Assembly (NCBI GenBank): GCA_021156265.1 | Contig: JAJNBR010000008.1 | Span: 1-23,173, forward strand | Length of the DNA: 23,173 nt | Direction of reading: 5' to 3' | DNA from: Flavipsychrobacter sp. | GTDB lineage: Bacteria; Bacteroidota; Bacteroidia; Chitinophagales; Chitinophagaceae | Part shown: piece by piece, positions 13,603-22,490 of the stretch | How the letters are laid out: every line of letters begins with the position of its first letter | Position numbering within the stretch: the stretch's first letter is position 1 | Made by a program: the position numbers and the translations under genes | The notes under the pieces: generated by a model | Told to the model about the DNA's origin: nothing | The model's input: only the letters and a program-made list of their open reading frames with translations | Databases searched by the model: none

Positions 13603-16600
13603 ATGAGTACACAGCGTAACCGCACAACGAAAACCACACGCAAGGTAGCACCTCAGGAAACCGACGAGGTTGTGACACTGCCCAAAAAAAGTTCCCCAAA
13701 ACGGGGAAAATCCAAATCCCCAACCTCAACAGTTCACCCGGCAAAAACACCCAATGGCAAAGCCAACGGGAAGATCGTCAACGGGAAACATGAAGAACTC
13801 AACGGCGCCGGTTACGAATCAGGCTATGACAGTCGCCCTTCTGAGAATTTATACAAAGAACTGCTGAAGGTACTCACGGAAGTCCGCAATGGTAATTTCG
13901 ATGTCCGTATGCCGATCGACCAGGTAGGTATCAGTGGTAAGATTTGCGATACGCTTAATGATATCATCTCGCTCAATGAGAAAATGACCCAGGAGTTTAC
14001 CCGTGCCAGTAACACCATCGGTAAACAGGGTAAACTGAACCACCGCATTGAGTTGCCGTTTGCGAAAGGCAACTGGAGCACCGGTGTCGACTCACTCAAT
14101 ACACTCATTTCAGACCTTGTGCACCCGACTATCGAGATAGCGGGTGTAATCAGTTCTGTAGCAAAAGGTAACCTGTCGCAGCAAATGCCTACCCAAATAG
14201 GCGACCACTTGCTACAGGGTGAATTTGCGCGCATTGCGAAAGAGGTGAATGACATGGTGAAACAGCTGAACCTGTTTTCGATGGAGGTGACCCGTGTGGC
14301 TCTCGAGGTGGGCACGGAAGGTAAGCTGGGTGGCCAGGCGAAAGTAAAAGGCGTGGGTGGTGTATGGAAAGACCTTACCGATTCGGTGAACCAGATGGCC
14401 TCTAACCTGACGGCCCAGGTGCGTAACATTGCCGATGTGACGACCGCGGTGGCGAAAGGTGATCTATCGAAGAAAATTACGGTGGACGTAAAAGGAGAGA
14501 TCCTTGAGCTGAAAAATACGATCAATACGATGGTGGATCAGCTGAACTCGTTCTCATCGGAGGTGACCCGTGTGGCCCTCGAGGTGGGTACGGAAGGTAA
14601 GCTGGGTGGACAGGCACAGGTAAAAGGTGTGGCCGGTACATGGAAAGATCTTACCGACTCGGTGAACCAAATGGCCTCGAACCTGACAGGCCAGGTGCGT
14701 AACATCGCCGAGGTAACGACTGCGGTGGCGAAAGGTGATCTGTCACGTAAGATCACGGTGGATGTAAAAGGAGAGATCCTTGAGCTGAAGAACACGATCA
14801 ACACGATGGTGGATCAGCTCAATTCGTTCTCTGCCGAGGTAACGCGTGTGGCGCGTGAGGTGGGTTCTGAGGGTAAGCTGGGTGGGCAGGCGAAAGTGAA
14901 AGGTGTGGGTGGTGTATGGAAAGATCTTACCGACTCGGTAAACCAGATGGCCTCGAACCTTACAGCCCAGGTACGTAATATCGCTGATGTAACAACGGCG
15001 GTGGCGAATGGTGACCTTTCAAAGAAAATTACGGTGGATGTTCAGGGTGAGATCCTTGAGCTGAAAAATACGATCAACACGATGGTGGATCAGCTGAACT
15101 CATTCGGTTCAGAGGTAACCCGTGTGGCGCGTGAGGTGGGTTCTGAAGGTAAGCTGGGTGGACAGGCAACGGTGGAAGGTGTAGGTGGTGTATGGAAAGA
15201 CCTTACTGACTCGGTGAACATGATGGCCTCTAACCTTACGAACCAGGTGCGTAACATCGCCGAGGTAACGACGGCGGTGGCAAACGGTGACCTTTCTAAG
15301 AAGATCACCGTGGATGTGCAGGGTGAGATCGCCGAGCTGAAGAACACGATCAACACAATGGTGGATCAGCTGAACTCCTTCGGTTCAGAGGTAACCCGTG
15401 TGGCGCGCGAGGTGGGTTCTGAAGGTAAGCTGGGTGGCCAGGCAACGGTACGCGGTGCCGGTGGTATGTGGAAAGACCTTACTGATTCGGTGAACCAGAT
15501 GGCCTCTAACCTGACATCGCAGGTACGTAACATCGCCGATGTAACGACGGCGGTGGCGAACGGTGACCTTTCAAAGAAAATTACGGTGGATGTTCAGGGA
15601 GAGATCCTTGAGCTGAAGAATACGATCAACACGATGGTGGATCAGCTGAACTCGTTCGCATCGGAGGTGACCCGTGTGGCCCTCGAGGTGGGTACGGAAG
15701 GTAAGCTGGGTGGTCAGGCGAAAGTGAAGGGTGTAGGTGGTGTATGGAAAGGATTGACCGATTCGGTAAACCAGATGGCGTCGAACCTGACAGCCCAGGT
15801 GCGTAACATCGCCGAAGTAACAACGGCGGTGGCAAACGGTGACCTTTCGAAGAAGATCACGGTGAATGTGGAAGGTGAGATCCTTGAGCTGAAGAAAACG
15901 ATCAACACGATGGTGGACCAGCTGAACTCGTTCGCATCGGAGGTGACCCGTGTGGCCCTTGAGGTGGGTACGGAAGGTAAGCTGGGTGGACAGGCAAAAG
16001 TGCAGGGTGTTGGTGGTACATGGAAAGATCTTACAGACTCGGTGAACCAGATGGCCTCGAATCTGACAGCCCAGGTGCGTAACATCGCCGAGGTAACAAC
16101 GGCGGTAGCGAAGGGTGACCTTTCGCGTAAGATCACGGTGGACGTAAAAGGTGAGATCCTTGAGCTGAAGAATACGATCAATACGATGGTGGATCAGCTG
16201 AACTCCTTCGGTTCGGAGGTAACGCGTGTGGCCCGTGAGGTGGGTTCAGAAGGTAAGCTGGGTGGACAGGCCGACGTACCGGGTGTGGGTGGTACATGGA
16301 AAGACTTAACAGATTCTGTAAATAAAATGGCCTCTAACCTGACGGCCCAGGTGCGTAACATTGCCGAGGTAACGACGGCGGTGGCGAACGGTGACCTTTC
16401 GCGTAAGATCGAGGTGGATGTAAAAGGAGAGATCCTTGAGCTGAAGAACACGATCAATACGATGGTGGAACAGCTCCGCGCCTTTGCCTCTGAGGTAACG
16501 CGCGTGGCCCGTGAGGTGGGTACGGAAGGTAAGCTGGGTGGCCAGGCACACGTACCGGGTGTGGGTGGTACATGGAAAGATCTTACCGATTCGGTGAACC

Positions 16601-19600
16601 AGATGGCCGGTAACCTTACCGACCAGGTGCGTAACATAGCCGATGTGGCCATCGCGGTGGCGAATGGTGATATGTCTCGTAAAATCACCGTGGACGTACG
16701 CGGTGAGATCCTGCAACTGAAAGAAACGCTGAACACGATGGTGGATCAGCTCCGCGCCTTTGCCTCTGAGGTAACGCGTGTGGCCCGTGAGGTGGGTACG
16801 GATGGTAAGCTGGGTGGCCAGGCCTTCGTACCGGGTGTGGCAGGTATCTGGAAAGACCTTACCGACTCGGTAAACCAGATGACAGGTAACCTGACATCGC
16901 AGGTGCGTAACATCGCCGAGGTGACGAAGGCGGTGGCATCTGGTGACCTTTCTAAGAAAGTAACCATCGACGTAAAAGGCGAGATCTTCGATCTGAAGAA
17001 CACGATCAATACGATGGTGGATCAGCTGAACTCCTTCGCCTTCGAGGTGACGCGTGTGGCGCGTGAGGTGGGTACGGAAGGTAAGCTGGGTGGACAGGCC
17101 GAGGTGAAAGGTGTGGCAGGTACATGGAAAGATCTTACCGACTCGGTGAACATGATGGCCTCGAACCTGACAAACCAGGTGCGTGGTATCGCCAAGGTTG
17201 TGACTTCGGTAGCAACTGGTAACCTGAAACAAAAGCTGTCGATCAACTCACGTGGTGAGGTGGCGCAGCTGACAGATACGATCAATGAGATGATCGATAC
17301 ACTGGCGGTATTTGCCGACCAGGTGACTACGGTGGCCCGCGAGGTGGGTGTAGAAGGTAGGCTGGGTGGCCAGGCGAACGTGCCGGGTGCATCGGGTATC
17401 TGGAAGAACCTGACGGAGAACGTGAACCAGCTGGCAGAGAACCTGACAACGCAGGTGCGTGCGATCTCTGAAGTTGCCTCGGCGGTAACGAAGGGTGACC
17501 TTACGCGAATGATTCGCGTGGAAGCAAAAGGTGAGGTGGAAGAATTGAAAGATACCATCAACCAGATGATCGCCAACCTGAAGGAAACAACACTCAGGAA
17601 CCAGGAACAAGACTGGCTGAAATCGAACCTTGCGAAGTTTACACAGATGCTGCAAGGCCAGAAAGACCTGAATACGGTAACACGCCGTATCCTGTCTGAG
17701 CTGGCACAGGTGGTAAACGCGCAGCATGGTATGTTCTATATCCTGGAGCAAGATGAGGAGCTCGAAAACAGGAAACTCAAACTGTTTGCAGGCTATGCTT
17801 TCAACCAGGAGATATCCATGTCGAAAGAGTTCAATCTGGGCGAAGGCCTGGTAGGACAGGTGGCCATGACCAAAGAACGTATCCTTTTAACCAACGTTCC
17901 GAAGAACTATATTAAGATCAAATCAGGCTTAGGCCAGTCAACTCCGCTTAACCTGATCGTTCTGCCGGTGTTGTTCGAGAAAGATATTAAAGCGGTAATT
18001 GAGCTCGCATCTTTCGATACATTCAGTGAAACGCATTTAGACTTCCTAAGCCAGCTGACGGAAAGTATCGGTATCGTATTGAATACGATCGAAACCAACT
18101 CGAGAACAGAGCACCTGCTCGAACAGTCGCAATCACTGGCCGAAGAGTTGCGTAGAACGAACGAAGAGCTGCAGGACAAAGCTCACCTTCTTGTTAAACA
18201 GAAAGAAGAGGTGGAAGCAAAGAACAAAGAGGTGGAGGAAGCCAGGAAATCGCTGGAAGAAAAAGCCGAGCAGCTGACTCTTACATCCAAGTATAAATCG
18301 GAGTTCCTTGCCAACATGTCGCACGAGTTGCGTACACCGCTGAACTCGCTGTTGATCCTCGCACAGCAATTGTTTGAGAATAATGAAGGTAACCTTACCG
18401 AGAAACAGATACGCTACGCGAAAACGATCCACAGTTGTGGCGATGACCTGATACAGCTGATCAATGATATCCTTGACCTTTCGAAGATCGAGTCTGGTTA
18501 TATCTCCGCAGATTTCATCAATGTTCGCTTCAACGAGATTACCTCGTTTGTGGAGACAACGTTCAAACACGTATCTGAAAGCAAGAACCTTAAGTTCAGC
18601 ATCGATGTGGACAACGACTTGCCGGATATCATTGAGACCGATGTGCAGCGTCTTAACCAGATCCTTAAGAACCTGTTGTCAAACGCCTTTAAGTTTACTG
18701 AAAAAGGTGAAGTTAAGTTCAGGATATACAAGGCGCAGAAAAACTGGAAGCCGGGTAATCCGAGCCTTGATAACGCTAAACAAGTTGTTGCTTTTGAAAT
18801 CAGGGATTCAGGTATCGGTATTTCGAAGGACAAGCAAAATATCATCTTTGAAGCCTTCCAGCAAGCCGAAGGTTCTACGAGCCGTAAATATGGTGGTACC
18901 GGTCTCGGTTTATCCATCAGCCGCGGCCTTGCTGACCTGTTAGGTGGTTCCATCGAACTGGATAGTGAAGTGGGTGCTGGAAGTATCTTTACACTGTACC
19001 TGCCGATAGAATATAATCCTAACCTGGTTAAAAAAGAAAAACAAAGCACGCTTACCATTAGCGAATATGAGCTGGCGCAGAACGATGAAAAGATATCCAT
19101 CCAGACAGTTCCAACGGTTAAGTTACCTGAGCGCGACATGGATGGAATTAATGAGTTGATCAATGAAAAGGGTGACGACAGGAACAATATCCTCAGCAGC
19201 GACAAGATAGTGCTGGTAGTAGAAGATGATATTCGCTTTGCCAAGATCATGATCGACAAAGCACATGAGAAAGATCTGAAAGTCGTGATTGCATCGAATT
19301 TCGGGGAAGTATTCGAGTTGGTAAACAAATACAACCCGATAGCAGTTACGCTTGACGTGAAACTGCCGGATGCGAGTGGCTGGAAAATACTTGACCTGTT
19401 CAAAAATGATATGAACTTCAGACACATTCCTGTGCACCTGATATCGGGTGAGGAGAACAGGTTGCTGGCCATGAAGCGCGGTGCGAGAAGTTTCCACCTG
19501 AAGCCATTGAAGAACGAAGCTCTTTCAGTTTTGTTTGATGATATAGTTGAGTTCAATGCACGCACGCCTAAAAAGCTGCTGATAATTGAAGATAATGAGC

Positions 19601-20376
19601 TGGATTCATCGCAAATCGCGAAGGTGCTTGATAACGATGGGCTGGTAGATATTACCATCGCATCGACCGGAAAAGAAGGCTTGTCGCTGGTGAAAGAAAA
19701 TGTGTATGACTGCGTCATAGTCGACTACATGTTGCCCGATGTGAGTGGCTTTGACTTTATCATGGAGATCCATGGCTCCAAGAAGATGCAAATGACACCG
19801 ATCATTATTTATTCAGCTAAAGATTTTACCAGCAGGGAGCGGACACAGCTGAAGCAATTTGCTAACAGGGTATTATTGAAGAGCGTAAACTCTCTTGAGC
19901 TGCTGCTTGAAGAAACAGTAATGCACCTGCACCTGAATCATAAAGATCTGCAGCCTGAAAAGCGTAAGATGATCGAAAGCCTGAGGCTGCGTGAAGACGT
20001 GTTGGCAGGTAAGAACATCCTTGTTGTGGATGATGATGTTCGTAACCTGTTTGCTTTAACCACGGCATTTGAGAAATATAATATCAATACCATTACCGCA
20101 GAAAGTGGTCAGGAAGCCATCAATATCCTGAACGAGAATAACAATATTGATATGGTGTTGATGGATATCATGATGCCGGAAATGGATGGATATGAAACAA
20201 CAGGAAAGATCAGGCGTGAACACAAGAATACTAACCTGCCTATCATTGCCGTAACCGCAAAAGCGATGAAAGGCGATAGGGAGAAGTGTATAGAGGCAGG
20301 GGCTTCCGATTATATTACAAAACCAGTTAAAATTGACCAGCTGCTATCATTGATGAGGGTTTGGTTGTATAAATAG
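13603..20376 (+). CDS. Giant soluble poly-HAMP hybrid histidine kinase with three receiver domains
   Basis: The 2257-residue protein has no membrane helix or signal peptide. Order: a basic, disordered N-terminus (1-80); three divergent HAMP-like segments (about 82-227); twelve 92-residue units (228-1331), each a divergent plus a canonical HAMP; GAF (about 1345-1497); coiled coil (1498-1565); HisKA with phospho-acceptor His1574 (MSHELRTPLN). HATPase follows with N-box near 1689-1697, DSGIGIS at 1735-1741 and GGTGLG at 1764-1769. Three receivers follow with acceptor Asp1918, Asp2041 and Asp2188, each with its acidic pair, Ser/Thr and Lys. The plan matches group III (Nik1/Os-1-type) kinases and their bacterial relatives, where HAMP chains relay or sense signals such as osmotic stress. 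The signal here is unknown. No HPt domain is present. The next kinase gene starts 8 bases after its stop. Confidence 0.95.
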   Translation: MSTQRNRTTKTTRKVAPQETDEVVTLPKKSSPKRGKSKSPTSTVHPAKTPNGKANGKIVNGKHEELNGAGYESGYDSRPSENLYKELLKVLTEVRNGNFDVRMPIDQVGISGKICDTLNDIISLNEKMTQEFTRASNTIGKQGKLNHRIELPFAKGNWSTGVDSLNTLISDLVHPTIEIAGVISSVAKGNLSQQMPTQIGDHLLQGEFARIAKEVNDMVKQLNLFSMEVTRVALEVGTEGKLGGQAKVKGVGGVWKDLTDSVNQMASNLTAQVRNIADVTTAVAKGDLSKKITVDVKGEILELKNTINTMVDQLNSFSSEVTRVALEVGTEGKLGGQAQVKGVAGTWKDLTDSVNQMASNLTGQVRNIAEVTTAVAKGDLSRKITVDVKGEILELKNTINTMVDQLNSFSAEVTRVAREVGSEGKLGGQAKVKGVGGVWKDLTDSVNQMASNLTAQVRNIADVTTAVANGDLSKKITVDVQGEILELKNTINTMVDQLNSFGSEVTRVAREVGSEGKLGGQATVEGVGGVWKDLTDSVNMMASNLTNQVRNIAEVTTAVANGDLSKKITVDVQGEIAELKNTINTMVDQLNSFGSEVTRVAREVGSEGKLGGQATVRGAGGMWKDLTDSVNQMASNLTSQVRNIADVTTAVANGDLSKKITVDVQGEILELKNTINTMVDQLNSFASEVTRVALEVGTEGKLGGQAKVKGVGGVWKGLTDSVNQMASNLTAQVRNIAEVTTAVANGDLSKKITVNVEGEILELKKTINTMVDQLNSFASEVTRVALEVGTEGKLGGQAKVQGVGGTWKDLTDSVNQMASNLTAQVRNIAEVTTAVAKGDLSRKITVDVKGEILELKNTINTMVDQLNSFGSEVTRVAREVGSEGKLGGQADVPGVGGTWKDLTDSVNKMASNLTAQVRNIAEVTTAVANGDLSRKIEVDVKGEILELKNTINTMVEQLRAFASEVTRVAREVGTEGKLGGQAHVPGVGGTWKDLTDSVNQMAGNLTDQVRNIADVAIAVANGDMSRKITVDVRGEILQLKETLNTMVDQLRAFASEVTRVAREVGTDGKLGGQAFVPGVAGIWKDLTDSVNQMTGNLTSQVRNIAEVTKAVASGDLSKKVTIDVKGEIFDLKNTINTMVDQLNSFAFEVTRVAREVGTEGKLGGQAEVKGVAGTWKDLTDSVNMMASNLTNQVRGIAKVVTSVATGNLKQKLSINSRGEVAQLTDTINEMIDTLAVFADQVTTVAREVGVEGRLGGQANVPGASGIWKNLTENVNQLAENLTTQVRAISEVASAVTKGDLTRMIRVEAKGEVEELKDTINQMIANLKETTLRNQEQDWLKSNLAKFTQMLQGQKDLNTVTRRILSELAQVVNAQHGMFYILEQDEELENRKLKLFAGYAFNQEISMSKEFNLGEGLVGQVAMTKERILLTNVPKNYIKIKSGLGQSTPLNLIVLPVLFEKDIKAVIELASFDTFSETHLDFLSQLTESIGIVLNTIETNSRTEHLLEQSQSLAEELRRTNEELQDKAHLLVKQKEEVEAKNKEVEEARKSLEEKAEQLTLTSKYKSEFLANMSHELRTPLNSLLILAQQLFENNEGNLTEKQIRYAKTIHSCGDDLIQLINDILDLSKIESGYISADFINVRFNEITSFVETTFKHVSESKNLKFSIDVDNDLPDIIETDVQRLNQILKNLLSNAFKFTEKGEVKFRIYKAQKNWKPGNPSLDNAKQVVAFEIRDSGIGISKDKQNIIFEAFQQAEGSTSRKYGGTGLGLSISRGLADLLGGSIELDSEVGAGSIFTLYLPIEYNPNLVKKEKQSTLTISEYELAQNDEKISIQTVPTVKLPERDMDGINELINEKGDDRNNILSSDKIVLVVEDDIRFAKIMIDKAHEKDLKVVIASNFGEVFELVNKYNPIAVTLDVKLPDASGWKILDLFKNDMNFRHIPVHLISGEENRLLAMKRGARSFHLKPLKNEALSVLFDDIVEFNARTPKKLLIIEDNELDSSQIAKVLDNDGLVDITIASTGKEGLSLVKENVYDCVIVDYMLPDVSGFDFIMEIHGSKKMQMTPIIIYSAKDFTSRERTQLKQFANRVLLKSVNSLELLLEETVMHLHLNHKDLQPEKRKMIESLRLREDVLAGKNILVVDDDVRNLFALTTAFEKYNINTITAESGQEAINILNENNNIDMVLMDIMMPEMDGYETTGKIRREHKNTNLPIIAVTAKAMKGDREKCIEAGASDYITKPVKIDQLLSLMRVWLYK
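14284..17595 (+). repeat. Twelve tandem 276-bp units encoding HAMP pairs
   Basis: Units begin at 14284, 14560, 14836, 15112, 15388, 15664, 15940, 16216, 16492, 16768, 17044 and 17320. Each is exactly 276 bases, without a single-codon indel. Each encodes EVTRVA.EVG.EGKLGGQA, then WKDLTDSVNQMASNLT, then AVA.GDLS.KI.VDV.GEI and NTMVDQL. Units 1-10 are close to identical in protein and highly similar in DNA. The second half of unit 11 and all of unit 12 are clearly diverged. This suggests recent duplication or gene conversion in the interior. Confidence 0.97.
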
Positions 20377-20384
20377 TAGGTTGA

Positions 20385-21698
20385 ATGGAATTTTTTGAAG
20401 AAGAAATTGCTGCTGTACCTAAGCCGGTAAACAAGATACTCGTAGTAGACGATCGGGAAGACAACCTCTTCTCGATCGAAACTATCCTGGACAAGGAAGG
20501 GTATGTCATTGTCAAGGCCAACTCCGGTAGGGCAGCACTCAAAATACTGTTGAAGGAGCATGATTTTACGCTCATACTAATGGACGTACAGATGCCGGAT
20601 CTAAATGGTTTTGAGACAGCCACGTTGATCTATGAGCGGGACAAACTGAAACATATCCCTATCATCTTTATCACAGCCAATGATCATGGAGAGGAAAACA
20701 TGTTCAAAGGATACCAGATGGGTGGTGTGGATTACATTTACAAACCGATCAACCCGGATCTGCTTCGTGCAAAAGTCTCGGTGTATGTTGAGTTATATAA
20801 TAAGAACCATCAGCTGATGGCGCAGGAGCAAAAACTCATTGCGGCAAATAAGAACCTGGAGCGCGAGATTCTTGAGCGGATCAATTCTGAAGAAAAAGTG
20901 AACAGGTTGAATAAGCAGTTGATGGAAAATATCAATCAACTCAAGGTTACGAATGAAGAGCTCGAACGCTTTGCCTATGTAGCCTCGCACGATCTGCAAG
21001 AACCGCTTCGAAAGATCATCATCTTCGGCGACCGACTGGTAGCTAAATATAAAGACCCGCTAGGGGATGAAGGGCAGGGGCTTCTTGACCGTATGATGAA
21101 AGCATCAAACAGGATGCAGCTGCTGATCAAAAATCTTTTGGCATTTTCACGATCGGCTACTCACAATGACTCCTACCAGGAAACCCCACTGAATGCTTTG
21201 CTGGATGGCGTTTTGTCTGACCTCGAGATACAGATAGAGCAGAAGAACGCTGTATTCCATATAGGTGAGCTTCCAACGCTGTATATCATTCCCGGGCAGT
21301 TCAGACAGCTATTTCAGAACCTTATCATCAACGCGCTTAAATTCAGTAAAGAAGATGTGGCGCCTGAGATCAGTATATATGCGGAGAAAAAGAAAGGAAT
21401 GCATCTGAACGATGTGCCCAATGTTGTGATGGATCAGGAATACCACCGGATAGTCGTTAAAGACAATGGTATTGGCTTTGATCAGCAATATGCCGACCAG
21501 ATATTCACCGTCTTCAAGCGCCTGCACAGCTTTGATGAATATGAAGGTACTGGTATAGGCTTATCTATTTGTAAGAAGATAATTGAACAATACAACGGCT
21601 CTATAAGCGCTCAAAGCGCGATTAATGAAGGGGCTACCTTTGTCATCACTTTACCGGCAACGGTGACCGAAAAAGTTTCGCAGGCGGTTCAGCAATAA
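20385..21698 (+). CDS. Receiver-histidine kinase (REC-HisKA-HATPase)
   Basis: The 437-residue protein starts with a receiver domain (about 16-135): acidic pair Asp22/Asp23, acceptor Asp67 (LMDVQMPDLNG), Thr97 and Lys120 (KPINPD). A coiled coil (140-195) follows, then a phytochrome-type HisKA with His202 (FAYVASHDLQEPLRKI), and a HATPase with NLIINALKFS, VKDNGIGFD and GTGIGLSI motifs. There is no sensor or membrane domain, so its input is probably phosphotransfer to its own receiver. The gene starts 8 bases after the stop of the poly-HAMP kinase, indicating co-transcription and a shared pathway. That the large kinase feeds this receiver is an inference. There is no DNA-binding output domain in either protein, so the final target lies elsewhere. 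Confidence 0.94.
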   Translation: MEFFEEEIAAVPKPVNKILVVDDREDNLFSIETILDKEGYVIVKANSGRAALKILLKEHDFTLILMDVQMPDLNGFETATLIYERDKLKHIPIIFITANDHGEENMFKGYQMGGVDYIYKPINPDLLRAKVSVYVELYNKNHQLMAQEQKLIAANKNLEREILERINSEEKVNRLNKQLMENINQLKVTNEELERFAYVASHDLQEPLRKIIIFGDRLVAKYKDPLGDEGQGLLDRMMKASNRMQLLIKNLLAFSRSATHNDSYQETPLNALLDGVLSDLEIQIEQKNAVFHIGELPTLYIIPGQFRQLFQNLIINALKFSKEDVAPEISIYAEKKKGMHLNDVPNVVMDQEYHRIVVKDNGIGFDQQYADQIFTVFKRLHSFDEYEGTGIGLSICKKIIEQYNGSISAQSAINEGATFVITLPATVTEKVSQAVQQ

Positions 21699-21701
21699 AA
21701 T

Positions 21702-21725
21702 AAAAGGCTCCCTCGGGAGCCTTTT
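21702..21725. terminator. Bidirectional terminator between convergent genes
   Basis: AAAAGGCTCC (21702-21711) and GGAGCCTTTT (21716-21725) form a 10-bp stem with a CTCG loop. The A and T runs give a U tail in either direction. It lies 3 bases after the kinase stop and 33 bases beyond the stop of the minus-strand glycosyltransferase. Confidence 0.9.
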
Positions 21726-21758
21726 GTATGATCTGTGCGAACAGATCATGTTATGCTA

Positions 21759-22490
21759 TCAACTCGCTTTTGGTTTATGCAGCGATCGGTATGCGGCTCT
21801 TTTTATTTTGAAAAAACTGTACACTTCACGCGGCAGGTGTTTCAATTTTCCTTTACTCCTTTCATCATTAGCCCATTTTACGGGTACTTCTACGATCGTC
21901 ATTTGCAACCGGCGTGCTATTGTTAGTACTTCCAGGTCGAAAGACCAGCCGTTAATGGTACACATTGAAAAAACCCTTTCTGCTGCATCTGAAGTAAAAG
22001 CTTTGAAGCCGCAGTGGGTATCAAGTATGCCCGGCAAGAGCATTCCCTGTACCAACCTATTGACCGTTCTGCTCCAGGCGATGCGGGTTTTCGATTGTGC
22101 TTTGATAACTTCTGAGCTTGTGATATAACGCGAACCAATAGTTATGTTTGCATTGCTTGTCGACAGCGGCAGCAATAGTTTATCGAGTTCTTCAATTGGT
22201 GTGGAACCGTCGGCATCGGCAAACACACGTATATTTCCTTTTGCTGCAAGCATACCTTTCCGTACCGCATTTCCCTTGCCTTTGTTTTTGGCAATTGGTA
22301 TGATGTGAAGGGCCGGCAGCTCTTGCTTTAATTTGGACAATACTCCGATTGTATTGTCCGAAGATCCATCGTCTATCACCAGTATCTCAAATGGTACCTT
22401 TTTCTTTAGCAGATAAGCGTAGGCCTCCCGCAGGGTAGGAATGATGCGGTCCTCTTCGTTGTAAGCAGGGATGATCAAACTTAGTTCCAT
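21759..22490 (-). CDS. Family 2 glycosyltransferase, dolichyl/polyprenyl-phosphate glycosyltransferase-like
   Basis: The 243-residue GT-A enzyme has the nucleotide-sugar site IIPAYNEEDRI (6-16), VIDDGSSDNT (38-47) and the metal-binding Asp92-Ala-Asp94 in FADADGSTPIEE. The NKGKGNAVRKGML block (69-81) and DTHCGFKAF near 157-165 are typical of the ALG5/DPM1-like group, which moves a hexose from a nucleotide sugar to a polyprenyl phosphate at the inner membrane. There is no C-terminal membrane anchor, so it would be peripheral. Its ATG overlaps the stop of the radical SAM gene by one base (TAATG), implying translational coupling. Sugar and acceptor cannot be read from the sequence. Confidence 0.9.
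   Translation of the reverse strand: MELSLIIPAYNEEDRIIPTLREAYAYLLKKKVPFEILVIDDGSSDNTIGVLSKLKQELPALHIIPIAKNKGKGNAVRKGMLAAKGNIRVFADADGSTPIEELDKLLLPLSTSNANITIGSRYITSSEVIKAQSKTRIAWSRTVNRLVQGMLLPGILDTHCGFKAFTSDAAERVFSMCTINGWSFDLEVLTIARRLQMTIVEVPVKWANDERSKGKLKHLPREVYSFFKIKRAAYRSLHKPKAS

Noticed and set aside
13824..17576. Series of long open frames on the minus strand opposite the HAMP repeats
   Set aside because: They repeat with the same 276-base period and encode Ser/Thr/Phe/Pro-rich strings. This is the expected by-product of biased codon use in the repeated sense gene. No starts or signals support them.
14284..17595. Regular repeats considered as a CRISPR array or mobile repeat
   Set aside because: The period is 276 bases, all in one reading frame, with no spacer-like unique segments. 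They are protein-domain repeats.
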